From Lacinutrix sp. WUR7 (GTDB taxonomy: Bacteria > Bacteroidota > Bacteroidia > Flavobacteriales > Flavobacteriaceae), in contig NZ_CP045067.1 of the NCBI RefSeq assembly GCF_016864015.1, forward strand, positions 2,800,001 to 2,864,000: 64,000 bases of DNA. The letters are read 5' to 3'. Shown here one piece after another: positions 18,001-26,446 of the stretch. The notes below the pieces were generated by a model. It did no database searches, had not been told where the DNA came from, and was given only the letters and a program-made list of their open reading frames with translations. Numbering within the stretch: position 1 is the stretch's first letter; each line of letters starts with the position of its first letter. Both the position numbers and the translations under genes were made by a program.

Positions 18001-21000
18001 ATTAATATCTGCATTATTATTTCCCCACATTAAAAATTGTCTATTTGCTAAAGCAGTAGTATTCGCAATGTTTTCATTATTTGTTTCATGGGTACTTGTA
18101 AGTGCCATAGTAAGGAAACCACTTGTTGGACCAATACCATCTGCTTCATCATTTTGACTTCTAGATTGTCTTTGATCTAATAGCGAAGCATCATCACGAC
18201 CAATTCCTGCAATATCATAATTATGACCAGAATTAGTGCTTGTATTCCATATCACATTGCCTTGAGAATCTATGTAATTGGCATCGTTTAAGCGATGATC
18301 TGATAAGGTACTTGCATCGTCTTGTAAGGTTACTCCGTATTTTACAGCTAAATAACTTTGTATTTTTTGTTGACTAATCGCTGAATTTGGAGAGGTATAG
18401 GATATGATTTCGGTAATCATTCCATTCATTTGTGAGGATGTTCTTCCGGCAATACTACTTCTTCCTATTCCTAATAAATATTGTAAGTTATTGAATTCAT
18501 TAAAATTTAAATCATCGCCACTACCAGCTTTTCCTGTAGTATTATCAATACGTTTTCCGTTTTTATAAATTTCGGTAGAAGTACCAGCTGCATTTGTTTT
18601 CACATTTACAATTAACGGATGATTGCTATACGTGTCAGAAGTCGTAGAATACGATCGTCCGTAAGAGGTTTCATTTGGTGAACCTGATTGTGGAAAGGAA
18701 CTAATGGTATGGGATAGGATTTCATTGTCATATCTAGCAGAAGTACTTCCCATTCCTAAACCTGTAGCATCTTCGTGATATGCTTCGTCAGAGAAACGAC
18801 CTCCAATAACAAACTCTCTTCCTGGAGATAAATCACCAGTATCTGTAGCTATCTCATCATCACTTCTAAAAACAGCATAGTAATCTTGAGCAAAATAACC
18901 ACCTTTCCCTTGCATGTATTCTAAGTTGTTATGATTAAAATCGGCAACAGGGTTGTAATTCATATTACGACTCCCATTATCTCTAAAAGTAGGAGCTAAA
19001 GCAGTAGAAGCATAGGCATCCTCTTTATCTAGATTGGTGTCATAAGCTTGATCTTCCCAGTTTGTTAATTTGTTTCCATCGGTTGCTGTAATACCAACAT
19101 TAGATTTTAACCATAACCTTAAGTTATTCGTAATATTGGCAGGAGCAATAGAAGCATCAGATAATGCAGTAATAGGATTTGCTTCAATTAAAACATTGTC
19201 AAATGCGACACCTTCTCTGGTACTACTACCGTTTGATTTAAATTGTACTTTAAATCTAACATTAGCTATGTTTGAAAAAGTAGCATTAGATAACTCTATA
19301 GATGCTCTTTCAAATTGACTATGAGGATTAAACGCCGGATTAGCTGTATGTCCATCATCATTCCAGCCATCAGAACCTAATGCGGTAACATTATCTTGGT
19401 ACCATTTTGTACCATCACCACTAGAACCTAGCGTTGTAAAAGCACCATTATTAATAGAATATAAAATACGCATACCATCGGTATTGTTCTGGGTGTTGTA
19501 TTTAAGATCTATACTAAATTTTAAATCTTTTAATCCGGATAAATTAATAATCGGACTTTGTATTTCTATATCGGTATTGTTGTTATAATTCGCATAGCTT
19601 GAATTTCTCCAGAAAGAACCTTCAGCCATTTCATCTGTAGTGGTAAAACTATCTGTCCAAACCCAAGAATCATTGGTTGTGGTTACATTTGTCCAAGCCC
19701 CATTATTAGCATCAAAATTCTCATAATAGGCAGTATATAATGGAGGAACACTGTTTGCTACTCCTTCTACCGTAAATGTGTATGTGTTTTCATTACTGTC
19801 GTTATTATTTACGGTTATTATAGAAGTAATTGTTCCAGCAGATGTTGGAGCAAATTGTACCGTAAATGTAGTAGATGATCCAGGTGCTACTGTAGTTGCT
19901 GGAGGTGTTAGAATGGAAAATATACCATTACTACTTGTTACGGATGTAATGTTTAAAGTAGCTGTTCCTGAATTTTCAATAGTAAATGTACGTACTATTG
20001 TGTTTTCGGTAAAAGTATCTCCAAATTCTGTAAAATCTGATGTTGAAGGTGTGCTATCTCCGTCATTTATATTGTTACCGTTACCTACAATATTGATTTC
20101 TGGTTCAGGAGCATTTCCGGTACCTTGTATTCTAAAGTTGTATGGGTTTTCGTTACTATCATCATTATCTATAGAAATGTCTGCGGTAACAGTTCCTCCA
20201 ACAGTAGGAGCAAAGCGTACTACAAAAGTACTACTGCTACCAACAGCTATCGTATTTCCACTAGGTGGTGTAAGAATGGTAAACGCTGCATTACCCGTAA
20301 TATCTATTAAAGGAGAACCACCTGTTAAGTTTAAAGGTAATGTTCCTGTGTTATGGATAGTAAATGTATGATCTAAAGTTAAACCTGTTCCTATAGAACC
20401 AAATTCTGTATCATCTGAAGCTACTGGTGTAGTATCTCCATCATTTATCGTGTTTCCGTTACCTGTAATATTGATTTCTGGTGCTGGAACATGTCCAGTA
20501 CCTTGCACTCTAAAATTGTATGGGTTTTCATTACTATCATCATTATCTATAGAAATGTTAGCTGTAACTATACCACCAACAGTAGGAGCAAAGCGTACTA
20601 CAAAAGTTCTACTGCTACCAGCAGCTATCGTATTTCCTCCAGGTTGTGTAAGTATGGTAAATGCTGCATTACCTGTTATGTCTACTAAAGCAGAACCACC
20701 TGTTAAGTTTAAAGGCAATGTTCCTGTATTATGTATAGTAAATGTATGATCTGAAGTAGAGCCTGTTTCTACAGTGCCAAATTCTGTGTCGTCTGCTATT
20801 ACTGGCGTAGTATCTCCGTCGTTTATGGTATTACCTAGACCTGTAATATTGATTTCCGGTTGTGGAGTATTGGCTATTACATTAATGGTATAATCTTCTA
20901 CTTCTCCATCAAATCCAGTATCGCAACTATTTGCTGATGATCCAAATTTAGTAGAAACACGCATTCTTATATTTCCTAAAGCAGCAGATAATGGGATAGT

Positions 21001-22521
21001 AATAGATAAAGGCGATAATGAAGTTGCTCCATTATTTGTATTCGATGCAGTTCCTAAATAATAAGATTCTCCAGCATCGTCAAAATCATAATCTTGATTC
21101 CAATCTATCCAAACATTAGTATATGTTGTATAATTTCCATCTGTATTTGCGTTTACTGTTAAATCATAAGAATTTCCTTGATTTACAGTTGTTGAAATAG
21201 AAGTAAAATCTGAATAGTCATTATATTCCCTTGGCGTAGCATTGTTAATGGTATTAAAATCAACTAAGCGAGTTCCCGTTCTAAAGGAGTTAGTTCCATT
21301 AGAAGCACAATAAGTAGGTGTAGGAGGAGTACTAGTTAATCCTGCTAAGTCAATAATTTGAATTTCATGCGCCATGGTGTTTCCACTTCGATGTGACCAA
21401 TGTGCTGCTTGCGTTGTAGATTTTAGATAGTAATTTCTCCAACCTCTGGCATAAGCTGCACCACCACCGCTTGACCTTGAAGAGCCTACAATAAGAGCTT
21501 GGTTCGTGTTTGTTAAACCCGCTGAAGTGATATTTATAGTAGTTTCTCCAGCTGTGTTTGCAGTATTTTGATATCTAGTAACATTTAAATCGGCATTCGA
21601 TAAAACATGTACAAATTGTCTATTGGTACCTGCCGAATCATGATTTGCGTCAAATTCCCAATCTACTCTTTGTCTGTTATTTCCTGGATCCATTATTGGC
21701 CAGTTATCGGAAATGGCATCATTGGAGCCGCTTGCTCCAGTATCTCCTATATGATGACTAAAAATAATAGCTTCATCCCAATCACTTACATTAGTTGCTG
21801 TTCCGGTTCCATTGGCGTTGTCTCTTAAAGTTATCGTCCCTGTGTCTGCAGATTTATTTCCAGAATCTCCATGTAAAACCGTCCAATTAACTCCTGTAAA
21901 TTCTACTAGTGTAATATAAACCGTTACGTTATTATTATTAGAACCTTTAAGTACGTTTAATGTGTTGCTGTTTTGTAAATAAGCTATTGCGGTACCAGAG
22001 TCTGCATCTTCAGATGTTGCATTATTTAGGATCCCTGTAATAAACGGAATACATTTTTCAGCATTTGTAATACCAGATATAGCTTGTGTAGCACTATTAG
22101 TTCCACCATTAAGGTTAACAGTATATCGCCCTCTAACAATCATTTCGTTATCTCCACCAGCAGTACCAATATAATCCCAAATAGAAGTATTGAAACGCAT
22201 ATTTGAGGTTGAAGAACTGGATTCTCTATAATAGCTAAGGGTGTTCGTTCCTGTTAAAACTCTTGCTCCAGCTACATCATCACTAGAAAGATTACCGCCA
22301 TTCCCATTTTGACCTGCATTAGTTTTTCTATTGTTATTGGCAAGCGCTACCGCATTGTTTAAAGAAGAAACTGCGGTGAATGAGGTGTTAGTATCTCCAC
22401 TTCTTGATACATCATCTTGAAGATGTTGCACGTTGAAATCTTGCGAAAAAGAGTAACTTGAAAATATAAGTACAGTTAAAAGTAACAAGTACTTCTGTAC
22501 AAGAATAGTAATATTTTTCAT
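15067..22521 (-). CDS. Giant multidomain T9SS type A surface protein (GEVED, choice-of-anchor D repeats, LamG)
   Basis: Predicted 2484-residue exported protein, probably an adhesin or surface-layer component. Residues 1-26 are a signal peptide. Residues 27-400 are an unrecognised domain. Residues about 405-550 are a GEVED domain (WIDWNQDYDFDDAGE, GEVEDYTINV). Residues about 551-929 are three tandem 126-residue choice-of-anchor D (Hydin/ASPM-like) repeats (TIHNTGTLPLNLTGG, RFAPTVGG). Next come a beta-sandwich (about 935-1115), a LamG-related region (about 1125-1460), and a concanavalin/LamG domain (about 1613-1795, FTVSAWINKK, IDEVRVWNTAL). Residues about 2258-2484 hold the module shared with the two small neighbours plus the type A tail ending KKVLVK. 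Promoter box TATATTTG lies at 22563-22570. The substrate or ligand is unknown. Confidence 0.85.
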   Translation of the reverse strand: MKNITILVQKYLLLLTVLIFSSYSFSQDFNVQHLQDDVSRSGDTNTSFTAVSSLNNAVALANNNRKTNAGQNGNGGNLSSDDVAGARVLTGTNTLSYYRESSSSTSNMRFNTSIWDYIGTAGGDNEMIVRGRYTVNLNGGTNSATQAISGITNAEKCIPFITGILNNATSEDADSGTAIAYLQNSNTLNVLKGSNNNNVTVYITLVEFTGVNWTVLHGDSGNKSADTGTITLRDNANGTGTATNVSDWDEAIIFSHHIGDTGASGSNDAISDNWPIMDPGNNRQRVDWEFDANHDSAGTNRQFVHVLSNADLNVTRYQNTANTAGETTINITSAGLTNTNQALIVGSSRSSGGGAAYARGWRNYYLKSTTQAAHWSHRSGNTMAHEIQIIDLAGLTSTPPTPTYCASNGTNSFRTGTRLVDFNTINNATPREYNDYSDFTSISTTVNQGNSYDLTVNANTDGNYTTYTNVWIDWNQDYDFDDAGESYYLGTASNTNNGATSLSPLSITIPLSAALGNIRMRVSTKFGSSANSCDTGFDGEVEDYTINVIANTPQPEINITGLGNTINDGDTTPVIADDTEFGTVETGSTSDHTFTIHNTGTLPLNLTGGSALVDITGNAAFTILTQPGGNTIAAGSSRTFVVRFAPTVGGIVTANISIDNDDSNENPYNFRVQGTGHVPAPEINITGNGNTINDGDTTPVASDDTEFGSIGTGLTLDHTFTIHNTGTLPLNLTGGSPLIDITGNAAFTILTPPSGNTIAVGSSSTFVVRFAPTVGGTVTADISIDNDDSNENPYNFRIQGTGNAPEPEINIVGNGNNINDGDSTPSTSDFTEFGDTFTENTIVRTFTIENSGTATLNITSVTSSNGIFSILTPPATTVAPGSSTTFTVQFAPTSAGTITSIITVNNNDSNENTYTFTVEGVANSVPPLYTAYYENFDANNGAWTNVTTTNDSWVWTDSFTTTDEMAEGSFWRNSSYANYNNNTDIEIQSPIINLSGLKDLKFSIDLKYNTQNNTDGMRILYSINNGAFTTLGSSGDGTKWYQDNVTALGSDGWNDDGHTANPAFNPHSQFERASIELSNATFSNIANVRFKVQFKSNGSSTREGVAFDNVLIEANPITALSDASIAPANITNNLRLWLKSNVGITATDGNKLTNWEDQAYDTNLDKEDAYASTALAPTFRDNGSRNMNYNPVADFNHNNLEYMQGKGGYFAQDYYAVFRSDDEIATDTGDLSPGREFVIGGRFSDEAYHEDATGLGMGSTSARYDNEILSHTISSFPQSGSPNETSYGRSYSTTSDTYSNHPLIVNVKTNAAGTSTEIYKNGKRIDNTTGKAGSGDDLNFNEFNNLQYLLGIGRSSIAGRTSSQMNGMITEIISYTSPNSAISQQKIQSYLAVKYGVTLQDDASTLSDHRLNDANYIDSQGNVIWNTSTNSGHNYDIAGIGRDDASLLDQRQSRSQNDEADGIGPTSGFLTMALTSTHETNNENIANTTALANRQFLMWGNNNADINGAAMNITVDMSANIADASLTTEVSFTAIPRIWKVVEVNGDIPRVEVSIPVNSVRTATPPDGNYLMFISQTGVFDPTADYRVMKEVGGKLYADYDFDGTEYITFGWAPERTFKRSIYFNPSDQNYVDIEDNLDLDPTGFTVSAWINKKAGSNNKSILSKRNEKIIVLGYTEGYDFKINSIGRFEMSWYNASGIKQSLTSSVAIPNNEWHQLAVIYDGTKATLYIDGVADTSANKSAPIDTNHSFFIGAAAKNTPEDFFNGNIDEVRVWNTALTENQLRFIMNQEIDDNASFSAGKYFVDNSIHPTKNDIAVIPWNDLEGYYPMSTYTYTNTKDNSGKGHQGALKNLRTVDHQTAPLPYMSNANGDWNTNATWLNGNVQTIPGTASLVDNTKTVDWNIVVTNHNVTMDNASLPSANNENRSVLGLFVDANKLTVNGDNTSSTGNGLTVSHFLNLDGKIDLQGESQLIQTEDSDLNVTSAGTLEKDQQGTEDYFTYNYWSSPVGVSNTTSNNNSYTLNDNIFKDGSNPLAPVNMNFVSGYNGSNGTPIGIAHYWIWKFSNRTSQDYASWQHIRNTGSLLPGEGFTMKGVANTGENVSLQQNYTIEGKPNNGDITLNINAGNDYLIGNPYASAMDADTFILANTNTTGSIYYWEHFGGGTHNTIEYQGGYAVYNLAGGVAALQYDYTTGGSDLSGGTGLKEPGRYIPVAQGFFVIGESNGTIDFKNNQRAFQKEGASSVFIRTSQDTANRTTNNEVDDRLKMRISFNTSNTYKRQLLVTRDDRATNLIDFGFDAINKDDQSADMFWMIEDEKFVIQGTNTVNESTILPLGIKTNVSGINTFKIDALINFPEDLQIYVHDKTLDTYSNLRNGDFEIDLPAGAYLDRFEITFTDQALSIEESEIYNLEAYFANDIDSMIINNPKNIQIDQAKIINMLGQEVYSYDEATNESYIALKTKNLSSGAYIITLKTEIGKISKKVLVK
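19736..20870 (-). repeat. Three tandem 378-bp coding repeats (choice-of-anchor D units)
   Basis: The phrase GTAATATTGATTT and its variants recur at 20843, 20465 and about 20087, spaced exactly 378 bp (126 codons). The first two units are nearly identical in DNA; the third is more diverged (EINIVGNGNNINDGD start, then a different body). This points to recent duplication of one domain within the giant gene. Confidence 0.8.
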
Positions 22522-22562
22522 AAGTAGATTAATTTTAGTTTGGGACTAAATAATTAAGGTTA

Positions 22563-22570
22563 CAAATATA
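22563..22570 (-). promoter_or_regulatory. -7 promoter box of the giant protein gene
   Basis: On the minus strand TATATTTG fits TAnnTTTG. A T-rich patch lies about 18 bp upstream. The leader is about 40 nt and ends CTACTTATG, as for paralogue 1. Confidence 0.55.
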
Positions 22571-22649
22571 GATAGAACATCTTTAAAACGCAAATTTATT
22601 CGATGAAATGCACTTTTGGGATGTCGGTTAATGGTTTTTATAAGCAATA

Positions 22650-22683
22650 AAAAAGCTGAAATTTTAGCATTTCAGCCTTTTTT
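22650..22683. terminator. Terminator after the M14 carboxypeptidase gene
   Basis: GCTGAAAT (22655-22662) pairs with ATTTCAGC (22669-22676). It is flanked by A6 on the left and T-rich sequence on the right, so it can act in both directions. It lies about 30 bp past the stop at 22706. Confidence 0.8.
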
Positions 22684-22705
22684 ATTTGCATTTCATCGGT
22701 ATTTT

Positions 22706-25700
22706 TTACTTGATGATTTTTCGGATTACCGTATTGTTAGAGGTGTTATCCATAATTTTTAAGAAATAAGCACCACTAGATAAATTATCTAAACTAGATA
22801 CGTTAATCGTGTTATTTATGGCATGCTTGTTTTCTAATTTAGTAATTAACCTACCGCTTATGTCATATAATTCTACACTAATTGAATTGTTACTTAGGCT
22901 ATTAGGTAGTTTAATGTTAATATTGTTATTGAACGGATTCGGGTATACAGAGATTTCATTTATATCAAAATCTGAATTACTAAGTGTTCCATCAGTGATA
23001 TTTACCGTATAATCTTCAACCTCTCCATATTGGAAAGATGCACAACTAGTTGCCAAACCGTTGTACTTTAGAGAGACTCTCATTCTTGTATTACCTAGTA
23101 AAGCAGATATAGGAATAGCAATGTTTCCAGATACTGTTGATGTATTATTTGCTGCAATTGAAACAACTTCTTCATCGGCATCGTCAAAATCGCCATCTTG
23201 ATTAAAATCTATCCAAACTATAATGCCTTCATTATATTCTGTTCCTTTCCAAGATTTGGTTACCGAGATACTATGTGTCGCGGTTTTGTCTAAATCTGTT
23301 GATATTGCAGTAAAGTTTGAATAATGATCATCTCCTGTTGTGTTATTAATATCTCCAAGTGTTACATTGCCAATCCATTCATCATCGTCATTAGCGTTAT
23401 TTCCTTCAGACGCACAATAATTAATGGCTGTGGTTGTAAAATCAATACTAGTATACGCAGATGTAGAAGTAGTACATTTAGTTCTTACTTCAACATCATA
23501 TGGAGTAGAAGTAGTTAATCCAGTAATGTCATATGTATTAGATGTTACATCTAAAACGTCAATCCAAGTGGATGCAGTATTTTCTTTATATCTTAAGTCA
23601 TAAGTTGCCGAAGGAATTAAATCCCAATTAACAGTTGCACTGTTTGCATCTACATTAGATACGCTTAAATTTGTTGGTACGGTCGTTTCACAAGGAATTT
23701 GAATACCAATTACTTTAAAGTCATCAAAGGTAAAACCTTCAAAATCCATATTATAATAGGTATCATTTCTATTATTGCTATCTGTTTTAAATTCAAATCT
23801 TAGATAGACTGTACTTTGATTGTTTAAAAAGGAATTATCTGTTGCATCGATTACAATTTCTTCCATGTTCCATCTTTCTTGCGTGTCTCCATCATAAAGC
23901 GGTTCATAGTCTGGTTGAAAATCATTATTTGCACTAGATTTATTAGAATAGTTATTGTTATCATCTGGAGCTCCTGGTTTTGTTAGCTTTCCACAAAGTG
24001 GTGTCCATGTAGTCCCGTTTGTAGAACCTTCTAATTGTACATAATCAAAACTACGTTCTAAATCCCATTTAGCATAGAACTGAATAACTGTTTTAGCATT
24101 TCCAGATACATCTAGAGAACCATTCATTTGAATACGTTTTGTATCATTACTTGCATAAGTACCGCCATTTGTTGAGGTAATAGCTGTGCTAGAATATGCA
24201 TCGGATGTAGTATACCAAGTACCTGTAGTTTGTGACCAATTAGATAAAGCATTTCCATCAAATAAAACAGTAGGAGAATAGTGTTTTACAATGTTTGCTT
24301 CATATAAAACATTATCGGAAGCATAATCATTAGTAAGCGTTACTTTGAATTCAATTTTGTCATTTAATTGAATTGCAGGATCTAATGTATAGTTTATATT
24401 CACATTGTTTTGTTGTAATACAGGCATTCCTGTTTGCGTGCTTGGTGCACCAACCGTTAATATATTTGCAGAAATAGGTGTTACTGTTACTGTAAAATCA
24501 CTAGCCGTTTGGCCTAAATTTTCAACAGCAAATTTTAAATCCCCATTTAAAGAAAGAATATCACTTTGATTAAAGTCATGTAATTTTGCATATTTACCAC
24601 TATAGTAAGCGGCTATAAAGTTCATTCGCATAGCACGTTTTGCTATGTGCACAAAGTTGGATGGTTGTGGCCAAAAGCCTCCATATGAACCACCTGTACC
24701 TTCAGAAGATAATCCGTTTTCTGGAGTCCAAGACATGGTGTTTTTTCCAGAACCTGTTCCTGTAGCTGTACCATTTGCACTTGTTCCGGCAGGACCACCA
24801 AGCATCCAGTCATTCATGTTACCACTATTAAGAGAAGTCACATTGGTACTTGGTCCATGCATATATCTATTATAATAAGACATGTCATGGTTATACTTAG
24901 CGTATTCGTCTGGTCTTGGGTTTGTTTGGTTCACACCAGCATAGGCGTGAAGCATTGCATTTTTATACGAATGATGGTTTAAAGCTAGTTTAAAATCATG
25001 ATCTAAAAAGAAATCACGCATAATTTGTGTTTCGTTTTCAGAAAATGGACCAGTTCCCATATAGGTATCATTACACGCTGACGCGGAAGAACCGCCATTA
25101 CCCCAATAATAAGCAGAGTTTCTATTTAAATCAATACCATCTAAATAGGTACTACAAGAATTAGATCCCGTTGTATTTCTATTTTTACGTTGACCACCAC
25201 CACCATTTGGAGCATTTGTTTGGTTGTATACAAAGCCATCTGGATTTAATACTGGTATAAAATATAACTCTTGGTTGTTTAATAAATTCTGAATTGCAGG
25301 ATCTGTATTGTAGTTTTCTAAAAGATACCACATAAAATATAACTGATTCATTACTGTCGCTGCCTCTCTAGAGTGAATAAGCGATTGGTATAAAGTCTCC
25401 GGTCTGTTAGGATTATCCACATTTGGGTCATTAGATATTCTAACATAATAAACGGTTCTTCCTTCAAAAGTAGTTTGTTTATTAGCGGCTATGTTGGATT
25501 CACCAGAAACTAAAGATGCATCCGATTTTACCGAAATAAGCCCAGGATATTGAGTTCGCATAGCATCTAATTCATCCAAAACCATTTGATACGTTAAACA
25601 ACCACCAAAGTGATTGGTTTCAGCTGGATAATTAGCAGCATCATTTAAATTCCAATTAGCAGGAACAGCCCAGTCAATTTCTTCACATTCGTTGTATTGT

Positions 25701-26074
25701 CCTACATTATTTAAAACTTCATCGACACTGTAAGAGCGATAAGAAGCTGCAGTAGCTTTCATTTGTTGTAATTCTTGACTAGCTCTTGGTAAATCTTCTA
25801 TAGCTCTTTGGCTGTAAAAAGCAACCATATCTTCTATCAATACCGTATATGGAATACCTCTATCTGTTAATTTATCTAATTGATATTGCGTTAACTCAAT
25901 ATCTATAGTGTTGTTTCTTATAATAACACCACAAGTAAGATCAATACCTTCATTATCTAATTGTTGTATTGCATTTGGTGTAGCAGTAATACTAACTTTT
26001 TTATAAGTTTCTTGAGAGTAGGTTAGCTGTGTAACCAATAGTAGCAATAAAGCTACAAACGTAATTTTTTTCAT
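22706..26074 (-). CDS. Secreted M14-family zinc carboxypeptidase with T9SS type A tail
   Basis: Predicted exported metallocarboxypeptidase of 1122 residues, which would remove C-terminal amino acids from proteins or peptides. The signal peptide is about 1-20. A pro-region is about 21-140. The M14 catalytic domain is about 150-500: zinc ligands H234 and E237 in LIHSREAAT, FIPVLNPDGF, GIDLNRN, and a later His in LALNHHSYKNAML. A Glu in SWTPENG fits the catalytic base. Next come a beta-sandwich region (about 600-770), one fibronectin type III domain (about 775-860), a GEVED domain (about 870-1020, WIDFNQDGDFDDADE) and the type A tail (about 1040-1122, VYPNPFNNNINI, LSSGAYFLKIM). It is separated from its neighbours by terminators and has a single-gene layout. 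It likely supplies amino acids or peptides for growth on protein. Confidence 0.92.
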   Translation of the reverse strand: MKKITFVALLLLLVTQLTYSQETYKKVSITATPNAIQQLDNEGIDLTCGVIIRNNTIDIELTQYQLDKLTDRGIPYTVLIEDMVAFYSQRAIEDLPRASQELQQMKATAASYRSYSVDEVLNNVGQYNECEEIDWAVPANWNLNDAANYPAETNHFGGCLTYQMVLDELDAMRTQYPGLISVKSDASLVSGESNIAANKQTTFEGRTVYYVRISNDPNVDNPNRPETLYQSLIHSREAATVMNQLYFMWYLLENYNTDPAIQNLLNNQELYFIPVLNPDGFVYNQTNAPNGGGGQRKNRNTTGSNSCSTYLDGIDLNRNSAYYWGNGGSSASACNDTYMGTGPFSENETQIMRDFFLDHDFKLALNHHSYKNAMLHAYAGVNQTNPRPDEYAKYNHDMSYYNRYMHGPSTNVTSLNSGNMNDWMLGGPAGTSANGTATGTGSGKNTMSWTPENGLSSEGTGGSYGGFWPQPSNFVHIAKRAMRMNFIAAYYSGKYAKLHDFNQSDILSLNGDLKFAVENLGQTASDFTVTVTPISANILTVGAPSTQTGMPVLQQNNVNINYTLDPAIQLNDKIEFKVTLTNDYASDNVLYEANIVKHYSPTVLFDGNALSNWSQTTGTWYTTSDAYSSTAITSTNGGTYASNDTKRIQMNGSLDVSGNAKTVIQFYAKWDLERSFDYVQLEGSTNGTTWTPLCGKLTKPGAPDDNNNYSNKSSANNDFQPDYEPLYDGDTQERWNMEEIVIDATDNSFLNNQSTVYLRFEFKTDSNNRNDTYYNMDFEGFTFDDFKVIGIQIPCETTVPTNLSVSNVDANSATVNWDLIPSATYDLRYKENTASTWIDVLDVTSNTYDITGLTTSTPYDVEVRTKCTTSTSAYTSIDFTTTAINYCASEGNNANDDDEWIGNVTLGDINNTTGDDHYSNFTAISTDLDKTATHSISVTKSWKGTEYNEGIIVWIDFNQDGDFDDADEEVVSIAANNTSTVSGNIAIPISALLGNTRMRVSLKYNGLATSCASFQYGEVEDYTVNITDGTLSNSDFDINEISVYPNPFNNNINIKLPNSLSNNSISVELYDISGRLITKLENKHAINNTINVSSLDNLSSGAYFLKIMDNTSNNTVIRKIIK

Positions 26075-26171
26075 CAGAATTTGGGTTTGAAAAATTGATT
26101 GTTTAATTAATATGGCGCTAATATATATAATTTTTTAATAAAACATCCTTGAAATGCAAAAAAATCCGACA

Positions 26172-26238
26172 AAATGTAATATTTAACATTTATTACATTT
26201 TTTTAAATAGAAAAGCCAGTATGTTTATACTGGCTTTT
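26172..26238. terminator. Two hairpins in the gap upstream of the M14 gene
   Basis: AAATGTAATA / TATTACATTT (26172-26200, loop 9 nt, followed by T on the plus strand) and GCCAGTAT-GTTT-ATACTGGC (26215-26234, flanked by A4 and T4). The second can serve the minus-strand gene ending at 26447, although it is about 210 bp away. The remainder of the 372-bp gap 26075-26446 is AT-rich and I see nothing else in it. Confidence 0.5.
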
Positions 26239-26446
26239 GTTTGAAATAAATATGAAAATAAAATACTGATTTACAATATTTTATATGTTTTTTTTTAATT
26301 GGTTTGTGTCTTTTGTCGTAGTGTTGTAATAAGCTGTTTAGCGAAAATTCACATAATCTGAAAATGCATGGTAGAAATAAACTTTAGTATATGCATATTT
26401 TCTAAACCTATTTTTAACGAATATTGCAACGGATAAGATCAGCAAT

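Noticed and set aside
19778-20371. 197-codon plus-strand frame inside the giant gene
   Set aside because: It is the antisense of the choice-of-anchor D repeats, which explains its length and the repeated peptide pattern.
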